64,000 nt of DNA from Betaproteobacteria bacterium (GCA_028065725.1 JAPTVL010000442.1:62001-126000); one strand, 5' to 3'; shown: positions 1 through 10,724, numbered from the stretch's first letter. Notes: a model not told the origin generated them from the letters alone. Made by a program: numbers and translations.

Positions 1-2075
1 CGGAGCTGGCGGCGACGATCGCCGGTGCCGACACCAAACAGCAGCTCGAAGACCTCTACCTGCCCTACAAGCGGAAACGCCGCACCAAGGCGCAGATCGC
101 GCGCGAGGCCGGCCTCGAACCGCTGGCCGATGCACTGTTCGCCGATCCGACGCTGACGCCGGAAACCGAAGCGGCGAAATACGTCAATCCGCAAGCCGAA
201 TCCGCCGAGCTGCACGTGCCGGACATCAAGACGGCGCTCGACGGCGCGCGCCAGATCCTGATGGAACGCTTCAGCGAGGATGCCGCGCTGCTGGCCAAGC
301 TGCGCAGCTACCTCAACGACTACGCGCTGCTGGTGTCCACCGTGGTCGCCGGCAAGGAAACCGAAGGCGCCAAGTTCCGCGACTGGTTCGACTTCCGCGA
401 ATCGATCAAGACCGTGCCCTCGCATCGCGCGCTGGCCCTGCTGCGCGGACGCAAGGAAGACATCCTGCGGCTGGCGCTGAAGACCGAGCAGGAACTGCGC
501 AATCCGCCCGAGGCCGCGCCCTGCGTCGGTATGGTCGCCGCCCACTTCGACATCCGCGACCAGGGCCGCGCCGCCGACAAGTGGCTGCTGGAAACCGCGC
601 GCTGGGTCTGGCTGGTCAAGCTCTCGCTGCACCTCGAAGCCGAACTGATGAACCAGTTGCGCGAGCGCGCCGAGGAGGAAGCCATTCGCGTCTTCGCGCG
701 CAACCTGCACGACCTGCTGCTGGCGGCTCCCGCCGGATTGCATACGGTGATCGGCCTCGATCCCGGCATCCGCACCGGGGTCAAGGTGGCGGTGGTCGAT
801 GCCACCGGCAAGCTGGTGGACACCGCGACGATCTACCCGCACGAGCCGCGCCGTGACTGGGAAGGCTCGCTCGCCACGCTGCGCCAGCTGGCGCAGAAGC
901 ATGGTGCCGGCCTGATCAGCATCGGCAACGGCACGGCGAGCCGCGAAACCGACAAGCTGGCGGCCGAACTGATGCGTCGCCACCCCGAACTCAAGCTGAG
1001 CAAAATCGTCGTCTCCGAAGCCGGCGCCTCGGTGTATTCCGCCTCCGAACTGGCGGCGCAGGAATTTCCCGAGCTCGACGTCTCCCTGCGCGGCGCGGTG
1101 TCGATCGCGCGCCGCCTGCAGGACCCGCTGGCGGAACTGGTCAAGATCGAGCCGAAAGCGATCGGCGTCGGCCAGTACCAGCACGACCTCAACCAGTCGC
1201 GCCTGGCGCGCTCGCTCGATGCCGTGGTGGAGGATTGCGTGAACTCGGTCGGCGTCGATGTGAATACCGCCAGCGCGGCGCTGCTCAAGCGCATCTCCGG
1301 GCTCAACGCGACGCTGGCCAACAACATCGTCAGCTACCGCGACACCCACGGCGCTTTCAAGTCGCGCGCCCAGCTGAAAGAAGTGCCGCGCCTCGGCGAA
1401 AAAGCCTTCGAGCAGGCCGCAGGATTCCTGCGCGTCAGTGGCAGCGACAATCCGCTGGACGCCTCGGCGGTGCACCCCGAGGCTTACCCGGTGGTCGAGC
1501 GCATCCTCGCCGACATCAAGGCCGGCGTGCGCGAGCTGGTCGGCGACGCGCGCCGGCTGCGCGCGCTCGATGCGAAAAAATATACCGACGAACGCTTCGG
1601 CCTGCCGACGGTACAGGACATTCTGAAGGAACTCGAAAAGCCCGGACGCGATCCGCGTCCCGAATTCAGGACGGCCTCATTCCGCGACGGCGTCGAAGAC
1701 CTCAAGGACCTGCAGCCGGGCATGCTGCTCGAAGGCGTGATCACCAACGTCACCAACTTCGGCGCCTTCGTCGATATCGGCGTGCATCAGGACGGCCTGG
1801 TGCATGTTTCGGCGCTGGCCAAGCGCTTCGTCAAGGATCCGCACGAGGTGGTCAAGGCCGGCGACGTGGTCAAGGTCAAGGTGCTGGAAGTCGATCTGCC
1901 GCGCAAGCGCATCGCGCTGAGCATGCGCCTGGCGGACGAACTGCCAGCGCCGGGGATGCCGGCCGGGACGAAAGTCGGCGCTGGCGCTGCGGCGAATCGC
2001 GGCGGCGTTGCCGGCAAGCGCGAGACGGAAGCGGCCGGCACCATGGCCGCGGCCTTCGCCAGGCTCAGGCGCTAG
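1..2075 (+). CDS. tex: Tex family S1 RNA-binding transcription accessory protein, 5' end outside the window
   Basis: The reading frame is open from base 3 with no start in the window, so only the last 691 or so residues are seen. They show the Tex order: the N-terminal helical region ([20 protein letters not shown]), a YqgF/RNase H-like fold ([16 protein letters not shown]), helix-hairpin-helix repeats ([20 protein letters not shown], then [11 protein letters not shown]), and an S1 domain near the end ([20 protein letters not shown]). Tex is a cytoplasmic nucleic-acid-binding protein linked to transcription and RNA metabolism. The C-terminal tail after the S1 domain is low-complexity Ala/Gly and contains one copy of the dispersed 24-base repeat, read as KVGAGAAAN. 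The last 11 bases overlap the convergent diguanylate cyclase gene. Confidence 0.95.
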   Translation, partial: ELAATIAGADTKQQLEDLYLPYKRKRRTKAQIAREAGLEPLADALFADPTLTPETEAAKYVNPQAESAELHVPDIKTALDGARQILMERFSEDAALLAKLRSYLNDYALLVSTVVAGKETEGAKFRDWFDFRESIKTVPSHRALALLRGRKEDILRLALKTEQELRNPPEAAPCVGMVAAHFDIRDQGRAADKWLLETARWVWLVKLSLHLEAELMNQLRERAEEEAIRVFARNLHDLLLAAPAGLHTVIGLDPGIRTGVKVAVVDATGKLVDTATIYPHEPRRDWEGSLATLRQLAQKHGAGLISIGNGTASRETDKLAAELMRRHPELKLSKIVVSEAGASVYSASELAAQEFPELDVSLRGAVSIARRLQDPLAELVKIEPKAIGVGQYQHDLNQSRLARSLDAVVEDCVNSVGVDVNTASAALLKRISGLNATLANNIVSYRDTHGAFKSRAQLKEVPRLGEKAFEQAAGFLRVSGSDNPLDASAVHPEAYPVVERILADIKAGVRELVGDARRLRALDAKKYTDERFGLPTVQDILKELEKPGRDPRPEFRTASFRDGVEDLKDLQPGMLLEGVITNVTNFGAFVDIGVHQDGLVHVSALAKRFVKDPHEVVKAGDVVKVKVLEVDLPRKRIALSMRLADELPAPGMPAGTKVGAGAAANRGGVAGKRETEAAGTMAAAFARLRR
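1971..1994 (+). repeat. Dispersed 24-base word, copy 1 (inside tex)
   Basis: AAAGTCGGCGCTGGCG + CT + GCGGCG: one mismatch to the window consensus. It lies in the variable C-terminal tail of Tex and is read as KVGAGAAA. Confidence 0.8.
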
Positions 2076-3798
2076 GGTCAGCTGCACCGTCCGGGCAAAT
2101 GCGGAAGGCGTTGCGCGTCGACTCCTTGACCGCGTAGAGCGCCGCGTCGGCGTTGTGCTGCAGGGTTTCCGCGTCAGCCCCGTGCGCGGGAAACAGCGCA
2201 ATCCCCATGCTGCAGGAAATGCCGACGCTGCCGGCCTGCAGTTCGAAGGGCCGCGCCAGATCGGCGACGATGCGCGCGGCGACCTCTTCCACTTCCGCGC
2301 GCGAGCCGGCTTCGGTCAGGATCGCGGCGAACTCGTCGCCGCCCAGGCGCGCAATCGTATCCGCCGCACGCACGCTGAAACGCAGGCGACGAGCGGTTTC
2401 CACCAGCAGATCATCGCCCGCGGCATGGCCGAACTTGTCGTTGACCGGCTTGAAACTGTCGAGATCGATGAAGCACAGGGCAAAGGTCCGGCCATGCCGC
2501 TGCGCCTGCGAAATGGCCACGCGCAGGCGGTCGGCGAACAGGGCGCGATTGGGCAGGTCGGTCAGCGGATCGTGGTAGGCGCGGTGGCGCAGTTCCTGTT
2601 CCAGCTGCTTGCTGCGCGTGATGTCGGTCAGCGTCGCCACGAATCGCGCCGGCTGGCCGGAACGGGCCACGCGCCCGATCGAAAGCCAGACCACGAACAG
2701 CTCGCCGTTCTTGCGCCGGTTCCAGACCTCGCCCTGCCAGCCACTTTCCCGATTCACGCTCTGCCACATGCCCGCATAAAACTCCGGCGGATGGCGGCCG
2801 GACTTGAGCAGTGCCGCCGGCTGGCCCAATACCTCGGCGGCGGCGTAGCCCGTCATTTTTGAAAACGCCGGATTGACCTGGACGAAATTGCCTTTCTCGT
2901 CGGTGACGATGATGGCCTCGGCCGCGTTCTGGAACACCGCCGCCGCCAGTTCACGATCCGCCAGCTGGAGTTCCAGCGCCGTATTGGCTCGCGACAGGGC
3001 CTGGGTGCGCTCGACGATCACTTGCTCCTGCTCGGCGGCGAGTCGTTCCAGCGCCTTGAGGTGGCTGCGGGCGCGGCTGGCCAGCAACTGCAGCAGCGCG
3101 GCGGCGACGGCGAAGGCCAGCAGGTGCACCGCGCCCGAGCGGATCCGCCCGGCATCGCGCATTTCCAGCAATTTTGCGGCCGGCATGGTCACCGAAATCC
3201 CGCCCCGGATCTGTCCGACTGCGTAGCCCTGCTTCTCGTGGCACTGCAGGCAGGCTTCCTTTACCCGCAGCGGCGCCATGTAGCGATGCATCGGAACTTC
3301 GCCCGGAATCAGTTCGGTGATCTCGTCCAGCCCGGTTTCGAAGCGACGCAGCACGTCGGCTTCCCAAGGGTCCGGGGCATTGGCCGGCCGCAACGGCTTC
3401 AGGCTGGTGATATGCAGCTGGATGCCCTCGGCCTGCTGCGCGATCTCGGCGATCTGGCGGGTCATGTAGGCCGGGTTGATCATGGTCAGCGCCAAACCTT
3501 TGCGCGTCACCAGATCGCGTTGCGGGTGTTCGAGGTAAGGATTGGGCCGGGTGGTTTCGGTCACCGGCACATAGACGCCGCTGTGGCTCGCGTTCCAGTC
3601 GCGTGCGAGTTCCACCAAACGAAACAGGGCGGCGCCGCGTTCGCGCGCGACCGCAGCCATGTTGTTGTCGGCCTGTCGCCAGTCCACCGCATACGAGATC
3701 AAGATGGCGAACAGCACGACGAACAACATCACCGCCGGGCGGACCCACACGCTTGACAGGCCACCATGCATTGAAAAGCGATTCAATGGCGCATGCAT
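2065..3798 (-). CDS. Membrane-bound haem-sensor diguanylate cyclase (DUF3365-PAS-GGDEF)
   Basis: A 577-residue inner-membrane signalling protein predicted to make cyclic di-GMP. Domains in order: a transmembrane segment at about 20-37; a periplasmic DUF3365/Tll0287-like domain with a c-type haem motif CLQCH (Cys183, Cys186, His187); a second membrane helix at about 222-240; a PAS domain at about 285-400; and a GGDEF domain at about 405-570. The active-site motif GGDEF (486-490) is intact, and RAAD at 477-480 fits the inhibitory I-site, so product feedback is likely. The DUF3365 domain suggests redox or ligand sensing through haem, which is inference. A second Met at residue 10 is an alternative start. 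The gene converges on tex with an 11-base overlap. Confidence 0.88.
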   Translation of the reverse strand: MHAPLNRFSMHGGLSSVWVRPAVMLFVVLFAILISYAVDWRQADNNMAAVARERGAALFRLVELARDWNASHSGVYVPVTETTRPNPYLEHPQRDLVTRKGLALTMINPAYMTRQIAEIAQQAEGIQLHITSLKPLRPANAPDPWEADVLRRFETGLDEITELIPGEVPMHRYMAPLRVKEACLQCHEKQGYAVGQIRGGISVTMPAAKLLEMRDAGRIRSGAVHLLAFAVAAALLQLLASRARSHLKALERLAAEQEQVIVERTQALSRANTALELQLADRELAAAVFQNAAEAIIVTDEKGNFVQVNPAFSKMTGYAAAEVLGQPAALLKSGRHPPEFYAGMWQSVNRESGWQGEVWNRRKNGELFVVWLSIGRVARSGQPARFVATLTDITRSKQLEQELRHRAYHDPLTDLPNRALFADRLRVAISQAQRHGRTFALCFIDLDSFKPVNDKFGHAAGDDLLVETARRLRFSVRAADTIARLGGDEFAAILTEAGSRAEVEEVAARIVADLARPFELQAGSVGISCSMGIALFPAHGADAETLQHNADAALYAVKESTRNAFRICPDGAADPSA

Positions 3799-3875
3799 GG
3801 CCCATTATGCATCAGGCCCCTGCGCACCGGCAGATTGCGACGGCGGCAGGCAGATGCCGTGCCGCCGCCCGAAAC

Positions 3876-4907
3876 TCAGCCCTTGATGCGCGCTACCAGA
3901 GCCTTGGCGTACTGGTCGGTGGTGGCCTTGCCGCCCAGATCGCCGGTACGCACATTGTCCTTGTTCAGCACGTCGTCGATGGCCTGGCGCAGGCGATCGC
4001 CGAGATCCTTGCGCTTGATGTAATCGAGCATCATGCCGGCGGCCATCAGCAGCGCGGTCGGATTGGCGATGCCCTTGCCCGCGATGTCCGGCGCCGAGCC
4101 ATGCACCGCTTCGAAAATCGCCGCGTCCTCGCCGATGTTGGCGCCCGGGGTCATACCCAGGCCGCCGACCAGGCCGGCCATCTGGTCGGAGAGGATATCG
4201 CCGAACAGGTTGGTGGTGACCAGCACGTCGAACTGCCAGGGATTCATCACCAGCTTCATGGCGCAGGCGTCGACGATGATCTCGTCCATGACGAGCTTGT
4301 CCTTGTACTCGGCGGCGTAAATCTCGCGCGCGGTTTCGAGGAAGATGCCGGTCAGCGCCTTCATGATGTTGGCCTTGTGCACCACGGTCACCTTCTTGCG
4401 GCCCTGCTTGACGGCGTAGTCGAAGGCAAAGCGGACGATCTTGCGGCAGCCCTGGCGCGTGTTGATGCCGGTGGACATGCCCACCGCGTGGGGATCGCCG
4501 TCGATCGGGATGTAGTGCTCGTAGCCCATGTAGAGGCCTTCGTTGTTCTCGCGCACCATCACCAGGTCGATGTTCTCGAAGCGGCCGCCGGGAACGATGG
4601 TCTTGGCCGGACGCAGGTTGGCGTAGAGCTTGAACTCCTCGCGCAGGCGCACGTTGGACGAACGGTAACCGCCGCCCGAGGGGGTTTCCAGCGGCCCCTT
4701 GAGCGCCAGCTTGTTCTTGCGGATGCTGTCGATGCAGGCCTGCGGCAGCGGATCGCCGCAGGCGGTGACGCCGGCCAGACCGGCGATCTGGGTTTCCCAC
4801 TGGAAGGGCGCGCCGAGGGCGTCGAGCACCTCGATGGTGGCTGCGGTAATTTCGGGGCCGATGCCATCGCCCGGAATCAGGGTGGCAGGAATTAGGGTGG
4901 CGCTCAT
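3876..4907 (-). CDS. icd: Isocitrate dehydrogenase, short NAD-type
   Basis: About 343 residues of the isocitrate/isopropylmalate dehydrogenase family, predicted to convert isocitrate to 2-oxoglutarate in the TCA cycle. Family motifs include the substrate-loop region SSNVRLREEFKLYANLRP, the metal-binding LFGDILSDQMAGL and the cofactor loop HGSAPDIAGKGIANPTA. Asp-Ile in that loop is the pattern expected for NAD rather than NADP. An isopropylmalate or homoisocitrate substrate cannot be fully excluded by eye. I chose the ATG at 4907 because GGAGA lies 5 bases before it; an upstream in-frame ATG would add nine residues. The N-terminus holds a small duplication (ATLIPATLIP). It is apparently transcribed alone from a promoter near 5050. 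Confidence 0.88.
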   Translation of the reverse strand: MSATLIPATLIPGDGIGPEITAATIEVLDALGAPFQWETQIAGLAGVTACGDPLPQACIDSIRKNKLALKGPLETPSGGGYRSSNVRLREEFKLYANLRPAKTIVPGGRFENIDLVMVRENNEGLYMGYEHYIPIDGDPHAVGMSTGINTRQGCRKIVRFAFDYAVKQGRKKVTVVHKANIMKALTGIFLETAREIYAAEYKDKLVMDEIIVDACAMKLVMNPWQFDVLVTTNLFGDILSDQMAGLVGGLGMTPGANIGEDAAIFEAVHGSAPDIAGKGIANPTALLMAAGMMLDYIKRKDLGDRLRQAIDDVLNKDNVRTGDLGGKATTDQYAKALVARIKG

Positions 4908-5048
4908 AGGTATCTCCGCGGGATTTGCATGCAATGAAACGGCGTCCGGCGATCACGGCGATCTGCGAACGCCGGACCTGGGAGCCTGATCGACTAGGAT
5001 GCCACGCGGGACTGAATGGCCGCTTACAGCCCCGTCGCGGCGGCCGGG

Positions 5049-5077
5049 ATTATACGCATAACCTATCGCCTCATATA
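5049..5077 (-). promoter_or_regulatory. Probable sigma70 promoter of icd
   Basis: On the minus strand a perfect TATAAT (5054-5049) lies about 135 bases upstream of the icd start, in the 231-base gap between ada and icd. The -35 position (about 5077-5072, TATATG) is poor. TG two bases before the -10 nearly makes an extended -10. Nothing else is visible in this gap. Confidence 0.4.
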
Positions 5078-5138
5078 CCCCCTGTATCGGCGCCGGCCGA
5101 CGCGGTCGAGTACCTCGCGCGCAAACTGCCAATCTGGG

Positions 5139-6239
5139 TCACTTCGCTTCCCGCTCGAGCAAGGCGCGCTTGCGCTCGACGCCCCAGCGGTAGCCGCTCA
5201 AGGCACCATCGCGACGCAGCACGCGGTGGCAGGGAATCGCTACCGCCAACACGTTGGCCGCACAGGCGCCGGCCACGGCGCGCACCGCCTGCGGCGCGCC
5301 GACGCGCTGGGCAAGCTCGGAGTAGCTGGCGGTCCGGCCCGCGGGAATTTCGCGCAAAGCCTGCCAGACGCGCTGCTGAAACGCCGTACCGCGGATGTCC
5401 AGCGGCAGGTCCAGACCCAGGGCGGGCGCCTCGACCAGGGCCACCACCCGGGCCACGACCTCTTCGAATCCGGTATCGGCGCCAAGCAGTCTGGCGCGCG
5501 GGAAGCGGCCCTGCAGTTCGCGCGCCAGCGCCTCCGGATCGTCGCCCATGAAAATGGCGCACACGCCGCGTGCGCTGGCGGCGACCAGAATCGCCCCGAG
5601 CGAACACCGGCCGATGGCAAACCGGATCACGGTATTCGCGCCGCCCTCGCGATAGGCGCGCGGCGCCATGCCCAGCATCCGCTCCGCGCTGGCATAGAAG
5701 CGCCCGCTGGAGTTGTAGCCGGCGCCGTAAATCGCCTCGGTCACGGTCCCGCTGCGGCCAAGCTCGGCACGTACGCGCGCGGCGCGATGCGCTGCCGCAT
5801 AGGCGCCGGGGGTCACGCCGGTGACGGCCTTGAAGATGCGATGCAGGTGGTAGCGGCTCAGACCGGCCCGTGTCGCCAGCGCCTGGAGGCTGGGCGCCGG
5901 ATCGGCCTGTTCGATGAAGCGGCACAGTTCGGCGACCAGGGCGGCGTGCTGCGCAGCCAGGGGCGCCTGGTCCGGCCGGCAGCGCTTGCAGGGTCGAAAG
6001 CCGGCGCGCTCGGCCGCCGCGGCCGTAAGGTGGAATTGCACGTTCTCGGGCCGCGCAGCGCGCGACGCGCAGGACGGACGGCAATACACACCGGTGGTCC
6101 TGACCGAATACACGAACTGCCCGTCAGCCGCCGCATCACGGGCCAGTACCGCTGTCCAGCGCGGATCATCGAGGGTCCGAACGGCGAGTGCTGCAGCAGG
6201 TTTTACTTTCCTGGTGGCCATGTTGCTTGCGCCTTTCAT
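5139..6239 (-). CDS. ada: Ada: bifunctional methylphosphotriester sensor/activator and O6-methylguanine-DNA methyltransferase
   Basis: A 366-residue DNA-repair protein and regulator with the full Ada layout. The N-terminal zinc domain has Cys53, Cys57, Cys84 and Cys87; the first would take a methyl group from phosphotriesters. An AraC-type helix-turn-helix follows at about 110-190 (LQALATRAGLSRYHLHRIFK). The C-terminal methyltransferase has the acceptor motif IPCHRV with Cys at about 337. All key residues are present, so both repair and adaptive-response activation are expected. The first ATG is used here. A second ATG at 6221 (MATRKVKP) is a plausible alternative, because neither has a strong ribosome-binding site. 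It stands alone, with no alkB or alkA beside it in the window. Confidence 0.93.
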   Translation of the reverse strand: MKGASNMATRKVKPAAALAVRTLDDPRWTAVLARDAAADGQFVYSVRTTGVYCRPSCASRAARPENVQFHLTAAAAERAGFRPCKRCRPDQAPLAAQHAALVAELCRFIEQADPAPSLQALATRAGLSRYHLHRIFKAVTGVTPGAYAAAHRAARVRAELGRSGTVTEAIYGAGYNSSGRFYASAERMLGMAPRAYREGGANTVIRFAIGRCSLGAILVAASARGVCAIFMGDDPEALARELQGRFPRARLLGADTGFEEVVARVVALVEAPALGLDLPLDIRGTAFQQRVWQALREIPAGRTASYSELAQRVGAPQAVRAVAGACAANVLAVAIPCHRVLRRDGALSGYRWGVERKRALLEREAK

Positions 6240-6319
6240 GCGATTTCAGGGGTGGTACCTGAAATTTAGGCCATGTCGGGAGATGGCGCACTCCGGGTCT
6301 TGCTTTTGAATTCGCGCGC

Positions 6320-8821
6320 CTACTGTGCCGCCCGCAGCGCCGGCAGCGCCGACTGGCGCAGCATGGCCGAGGTGCCGAGCCAGCCGGCGACGACCACCAG
6401 CACCACGCCGGCCAGCAGACCGATCAGCCACAGCTGCGGCTGCGGCAGGTAATCGAGACGGAAGGCAAAGCGCGCCAAGCCCCAGCCGATCAGGCTGGCG
6501 GCGATGCCGGCGAGCAGGCCGGCCAGCGCACCAAGCGCGGCGAACTCGGCGAGCAAGGCCGAGGACAACTGCCGACTGCGGGCGCCCAGCGCGCGCAGCA
6601 CCGCCAGTTCGTGGCGACGTTCGTCGCTGCTGGCCTGCAGCGCCGCGTAGAGCACCGCCAGCCCGGCCAGTACGGCGAAGCCGAACACCAGTTGCACGGC
6701 GCGCGCAACCTGGTCGATCGTCGCATGCAACTGCCTGACCAGGGCGGCGACGTCGATCACCGTGATGTTGGGAAAAGCCCGCACCAGTTCCGGAATCGCG
6801 CCCGCCTTGTCGGCCGGCAGATGGAAACTGGTGATGAAGCTGGCCGGATAATCCCGCAGCACGGCGGGCGGCGACATGACGAAGAAATTGACGCGCATCG
6901 AATCCCAGTCGAGCTTGCGCAAACTGGTGATCACCGCCTCGACCCGGTTGCCGGCGATGTCGTAGGTCAGGCGATCGCCGAGCTTGAGTTTCAGCGTTTC
7001 GGCCAGACCCTGCTCCACCGAGAACTCCGCGGCCGGCGTCTCGCCATGCCAGCGTCCGCCGGTGACGGTGTTGCCGGCGGGAATCCGGGCCGACCAGGAC
7101 AGGTTGAACTCGCGGTCGACCAGGCGCTGGGCGCGATCGTCGACATAGCTTTCCGGACCGACGGCCTGCGCATTCACCTGCACCAGGCGGCCGCGTATCA
7201 TCGGCTCCAGTTCCGGCGCCGGCAGCCCGCGCGCCTTGAAGAAGTCGGCGATGGCGACACGCTGATCGGGCTGGATGTTGATCGCGAAACGATTCGGCGC
7301 GTTGGCCGGCACGCGCGCCAGCCAACTGTCGAGCAGATCGCCGCGCGCCACCGTGAGCAGCAGCAAGGCCGTCAGCCCCAGCGCCAGCGCCACGGCCTGT
7401 ACCAGCGTCGCCGCCAGCCGCCGGCGCAGATTGGCCAGGCCATGGCGCCAGCCGTAACCGCTTCCGGCCGGGCGCAGGCGGCCCAGCGCGGCGAGCAGCA
7501 GGCGCGCCATCAGGGCGAAGAAACCCAGTGCGAACAGGAAGCCGGCCAGCACGATCAGGCCCAGACGCAACTCGCCCGCCATCCACAGCATCAGCGCGGC
7601 AAGCACTGCGGCACCCAGCAGGTAGGCGCCGACCGAAGCCGGCTCGGACCCAATCCACTCACGGCGCAATACACGGATGGTCGGCACCCGTTTCAGGCGC
7701 AGCAGCGGCGGCAGGGCAAAACCGACGATCAGCGTCAGCCCCACCAGCAGGCCATGCAGCCAGGGCAGCAGCGAGGGCGCCGGCAATTTCGTTACCATCA
7801 GGCCCGCCAGCAGTTGCTGCAAGGCGCCCTGCACGGCATAGCCGACGCCGCAGCCGGCCAGGGTCGCGGCGAGACCGAAGATCAGGAATTCGCCGCCGTG
7901 GATCAGCAGCAGTTGCTGGGCCGACGCGCCCATGCAGCGCATCACCGCGCAGCCGTCGAGGTGGCGGCGCATGTAGCGCTCGGCCGCCAGCGCCACCGCC
8001 ACTGCGGCGAGGATCACCGCCAGCAGTGCGGCGAGGCGCAGGAAACGCTGCGCGCGCTCGGTGACGTTGCGTATCTCGGGCCGCGCGTTGTCCAGGCTCT
8101 CGATCTTCTCGCCGCGCCCGAGCTGCTCCGCCGCCCAGGCCTCGTAGGCCTTGACGACGGCGGTCTCGCCGGCCAGGTGCAGACGGTAGCTGGCCCGGCT
8201 GCCGGGCTGGATCAGTCCGGTGGCCGGCAGGTCGGCGAGGTTGATCATCAGCCGCGGTGCCAGCGCGAACACGTTCATGCCGCGATCGGGCTCCAGGGTC
8301 AGGATCGGACCGCTGCGTACCGTTATGTTGCCGAGCGCCAATTCCGTGCCGGAAGCGAGGCTCAGCGTGGTCGCCAGCCGTTCGTCGGGCCAGGCTTCGC
8401 CGGTTTGCGGCACGCGCGCGGTGTCGGCATCTGCGGTATTCAGCACCGGCGTGGTGCGCAAGCTGCCGCGCAGGGGATAGCCCGCCGACACGGCCTTGAT
8501 CTCGGCCAGCAGCGAAGCATCGCCGAGGCTGACCATGCTCGGGAAAGTAGCGCTCTCGGCCTGGCGCAGGCCGCGCGCCGCCGCCTCCTGGCGGAAGCGC
8601 GGCGGCCAGGGATGGTCGGCGGTCAGCAGCAGATCGCCGCCGAGCAACTGGTGCGACTGCAGGCGCAGCGCCTGCTCGACCCGGTCGGTGAGGAAGCCGA
8701 CACTGGTCAGGGCCGCCACCGCCAGCATCAGCGCGATGCCGAGCACGGTGAGTTCGCCGGCGCGCCAGTCGCGCGCGAGCATGCGCAGGGCGAGCTGCAG
8801 GGAAGAAACGAGGCGTTGCAC
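6320..8821 (-). CDS. FtsX-family ABC transporter permease (YbbP-like)
   Basis: An 833-residue inner-membrane protein with one N-terminal helix (TVLGIALMLAVAALTSVGFL), a large periplasmic domain, and two blocks of FtsX/MacB-type permease helices (about 260-400 and 700-830). Length and layout match the YbbP group, which normally works with a YbbA-type ATPase and often a TesA-like lipase or esterase in lipid or lipoprotein handling. No such ATPase gene is adjacent: the downstream neighbour is ada and the upstream one is a SEC-C protein 7 bases away. It may pair with an ATPase encoded elsewhere. The family call is firm; the substrate is unknown. Confidence 0.85.
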   Translation of the reverse strand: MQRLVSSLQLALRMLARDWRAGELTVLGIALMLAVAALTSVGFLTDRVEQALRLQSHQLLGGDLLLTADHPWPPRFRQEAAARGLRQAESATFPSMVSLGDASLLAEIKAVSAGYPLRGSLRTTPVLNTADADTARVPQTGEAWPDERLATTLSLASGTELALGNITVRSGPILTLEPDRGMNVFALAPRLMINLADLPATGLIQPGSRASYRLHLAGETAVVKAYEAWAAEQLGRGEKIESLDNARPEIRNVTERAQRFLRLAALLAVILAAVAVALAAERYMRRHLDGCAVMRCMGASAQQLLLIHGGEFLIFGLAATLAGCGVGYAVQGALQQLLAGLMVTKLPAPSLLPWLHGLLVGLTLIVGFALPPLLRLKRVPTIRVLRREWIGSEPASVGAYLLGAAVLAALMLWMAGELRLGLIVLAGFLFALGFFALMARLLLAALGRLRPAGSGYGWRHGLANLRRRLAATLVQAVALALGLTALLLLTVARGDLLDSWLARVPANAPNRFAINIQPDQRVAIADFFKARGLPAPELEPMIRGRLVQVNAQAVGPESYVDDRAQRLVDREFNLSWSARIPAGNTVTGGRWHGETPAAEFSVEQGLAETLKLKLGDRLTYDIAGNRVEAVITSLRKLDWDSMRVNFFVMSPPAVLRDYPASFITSFHLPADKAGAIPELVRAFPNITVIDVAALVRQLHATIDQVARAVQLVFGFAVLAGLAVLYAALQASSDERRHELAVLRALGARSRQLSSALLAEFAALGALAGLLAGIAASLIGWGLARFAFRLDYLPQPQLWLIGLLAGVVLVVVAGWLGTSAMLRQSALPALRAAQ

Positions 8822-8828
8822 CTTGCGC

Positions 8829-10724
8829 CTACTTCACGCCCTTCGCCGCCTGCTTCAGCCAGGCCAGCGCCCCCGACTCCCGCCACAGCGGGAGCCAGTC
8901 CATCCGGTAATACCAGGCTTCATCCTCGCCGCCCATGGTGACTCCCATGTAGTCCAGATCCGGCATGCGCGGCTTCGCGGCGAGCAGGGTTTTCAGGATT
9001 CTTGGCCTTTCCTTGCGCGCCTCGGCCAGTGCGGCGGTAGCCCGGTCGAATTGCCCGATCTGCTGCAGGGCCAGCACGCGGGCATAGATCATGGCGCCGA
9101 GTCCGTCACCGGGATAACGTTCGCAAAGTGCCAGCGCGTCGGCGGCGCGGCCCCTGGCGATCAGGTCGCGCGCCAGCGTTTCGCGCAGCCCCTGGTTGTC
9201 GTTGGGATTGAGCGTACCCACCAGCCATTCCAGCAGGCGCAGGCGTTCTTCCTCATCGTCGTCGATCCGGTCGATGCGTCCCGCCAGCAGCCTCAATGCC
9301 GGCCGGTTCTCCAGCCAGCCCCATTCCAGCAGGCAGCCCTGGGCCTTGTTGCGGACGATCACGTCTTCCAACAGCCTCGCGGCATGGGCCAGCAAGCCCT
9401 TTTCCGCCTCGGCAAGATCGTCATCGGCATCATCCGAATAGAGCTCTGCACCATCGATCACCGCAACCACGTCTTCCACGATGCGGAAACTTTGCCAGGC
9501 CGCAGGATTGGCGGCCAGCCAGTCCAGCCATTCGGTGTCTTCCCAGGGCGAGAAGCCATCCATGTCCTCACTATCCTGGGGAAAGACCTCCCGCCATTGA
9601 TTTTCCAGCGCGCCCAGCTTGCGGTCGGCTTTCAGCTCGCCGGCATTGCCGTCGCGGGGCTGCAACGTATAATGACACTGCGGTTCGGGCAAATCTTCCA
9701 GCAGGTCAATCAAGGCGAAGGCCCATTCGTCGCTTGCGCCAAATGTATCGTCCTCCTCCATTTCACCGCGCATCATCGCCAGCGCCTGATCGGGATCGAC
9801 GCTCATCCGACGCAGGAATTCCGCCAGCGGATCGTCGGTCTCGACCTGACCCTGCCGCGTCAGCCGTGTCAGCCAGAACTGGGCGCGGGCTTTTGCCTGC
9901 TCCAGCCTGCCCTCCGACGCCAGCATGATGACTTCGAGGTGCGACAGCGCCGGGTTGTCCGGCTGCAGGCGCTGGGCCTGGGCGAACAACTGCCATGCCT
10001 CGGGCCAGCGCCCGGCATCGGACAGCATGGTGCAACGGCGATGCAGCGCCGCGCATTTCAGCGTCGCATCCTTTGCATTCATCATGCGCTCGACCAGTGC
10101 CTCGCGCTCTTGCGGAAGACCAAGATCCATATAGGCATCGCCCAGCAGGTCGAAGGCCGGCTCATGACGGGCATCGAGTTTGTGCACGTCGGCGAGCAAA
10201 GGCGCCAGGAGAAGGACGGCCTTGTCGGGACGGCCTTCCTGCAACCACTGGTCGGCAACGAAAGCCAGTTCCTCGGCGGAGAGATGGCGGAAGGGCAAGG
10301 TCGCGTAGCTCGTCTCGGGAATGTCTTCGAGAACATACTTCAACAGACTGAGGCCCTGAGCATCGAAGGGGGCGGCGCCCTCGAAGCGCCCGCAACACTG
10401 CTTGTACTTCTTCCCCGAGCCGCACTGGCAGGGATTGTTGCGCTCCTGCCTGGGCATGATCAGCGGGCGAAAGCCGTTGTCGGGACGCGGCACATGGTTC
10501 CATACTTCGCGGAACAGCACGCTGCACAGGGCGCGACGGGACTCCGCATCATTTGCTGCCGTGGCCAGCGCCAGTTGCGGCGCCAGATCAGGCAGGATTT
10601 CGATGAAACGCGCCAGGCCGGCGGCAAAGTCGCGGGTGCCACAGACAATGCGGGTGGCTTCGCGCATCAGGCCGTCGATTTCCGCCGTGCGCTCGTCGTC
10701 GAACTCGATATCCTCGTCTTGCAT
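8829..10724 (-). CDS. SEC-C motif and TPR-like protein of unknown function
   Basis: A 631-residue protein. The one clear motif is a SEC-C zinc-binding knuckle, NPCQCGSGKKYKQCCG, at about residues 95-110. The rest is acidic and helical with TPR-like stretches, such as KAVLLLAPLLADVHKLD, and many Glu/Asp runs. SEC-C tails bind zinc in SecA and are also found on many proteins of unknown role. The start at 10724 (MQDEDIEF) is supported by GGAAGG 6 bases upstream; a longer frame extends to 10844 but overlaps radA and looks spurious. It lies between radA and the FtsX-like permease with a spacing of 34 and 7 bases, so co-transcription is possible. Function not recognised. Confidence 0.75.
   Translation of the reverse strand: MQDEDIEFDDERTAEIDGLMREATRIVCGTRDFAAGLARFIEILPDLAPQLALATAANDAESRRALCSVLFREVWNHVPRPDNGFRPLIMPRQERNNPCQCGSGKKYKQCCGRFEGAAPFDAQGLSLLKYVLEDIPETSYATLPFRHLSAEELAFVADQWLQEGRPDKAVLLLAPLLADVHKLDARHEPAFDLLGDAYMDLGLPQEREALVERMMNAKDATLKCAALHRRCTMLSDAGRWPEAWQLFAQAQRLQPDNPALSHLEVIMLASEGRLEQAKARAQFWLTRLTRQGQVETDDPLAEFLRRMSVDPDQALAMMRGEMEEDDTFGASDEWAFALIDLLEDLPEPQCHYTLQPRDGNAGELKADRKLGALENQWREVFPQDSEDMDGFSPWEDTEWLDWLAANPAAWQSFRIVEDVVAVIDGAELYSDDADDDLAEAEKGLLAHAARLLEDVIVRNKAQGCLLEWGWLENRPALRLLAGRIDRIDDDEEERLRLLEWLVGTLNPNDNQGLRETLARDLIARGRAADALALCERYPGDGLGAMIYARVLALQQIGQFDRATAALAEARKERPRILKTLLAAKPRMPDLDYMGVTMGGEDEAWYYRMDWLPLWRESGALAWLKQAAKGVK

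Noticed and set aside
7235..7258. Copy of the dispersed word in the FtsX-like permease
   Set aside because: Four mismatches of 22; could be a decayed copy, but not distinguishable from chance similarity in a GC-rich gene.
6611..8941. A 776-codon open frame opposite the FtsX-like permease
   Set aside because: Shadow of the real gene: Gln/Arg/His-rich composition and no motifs.
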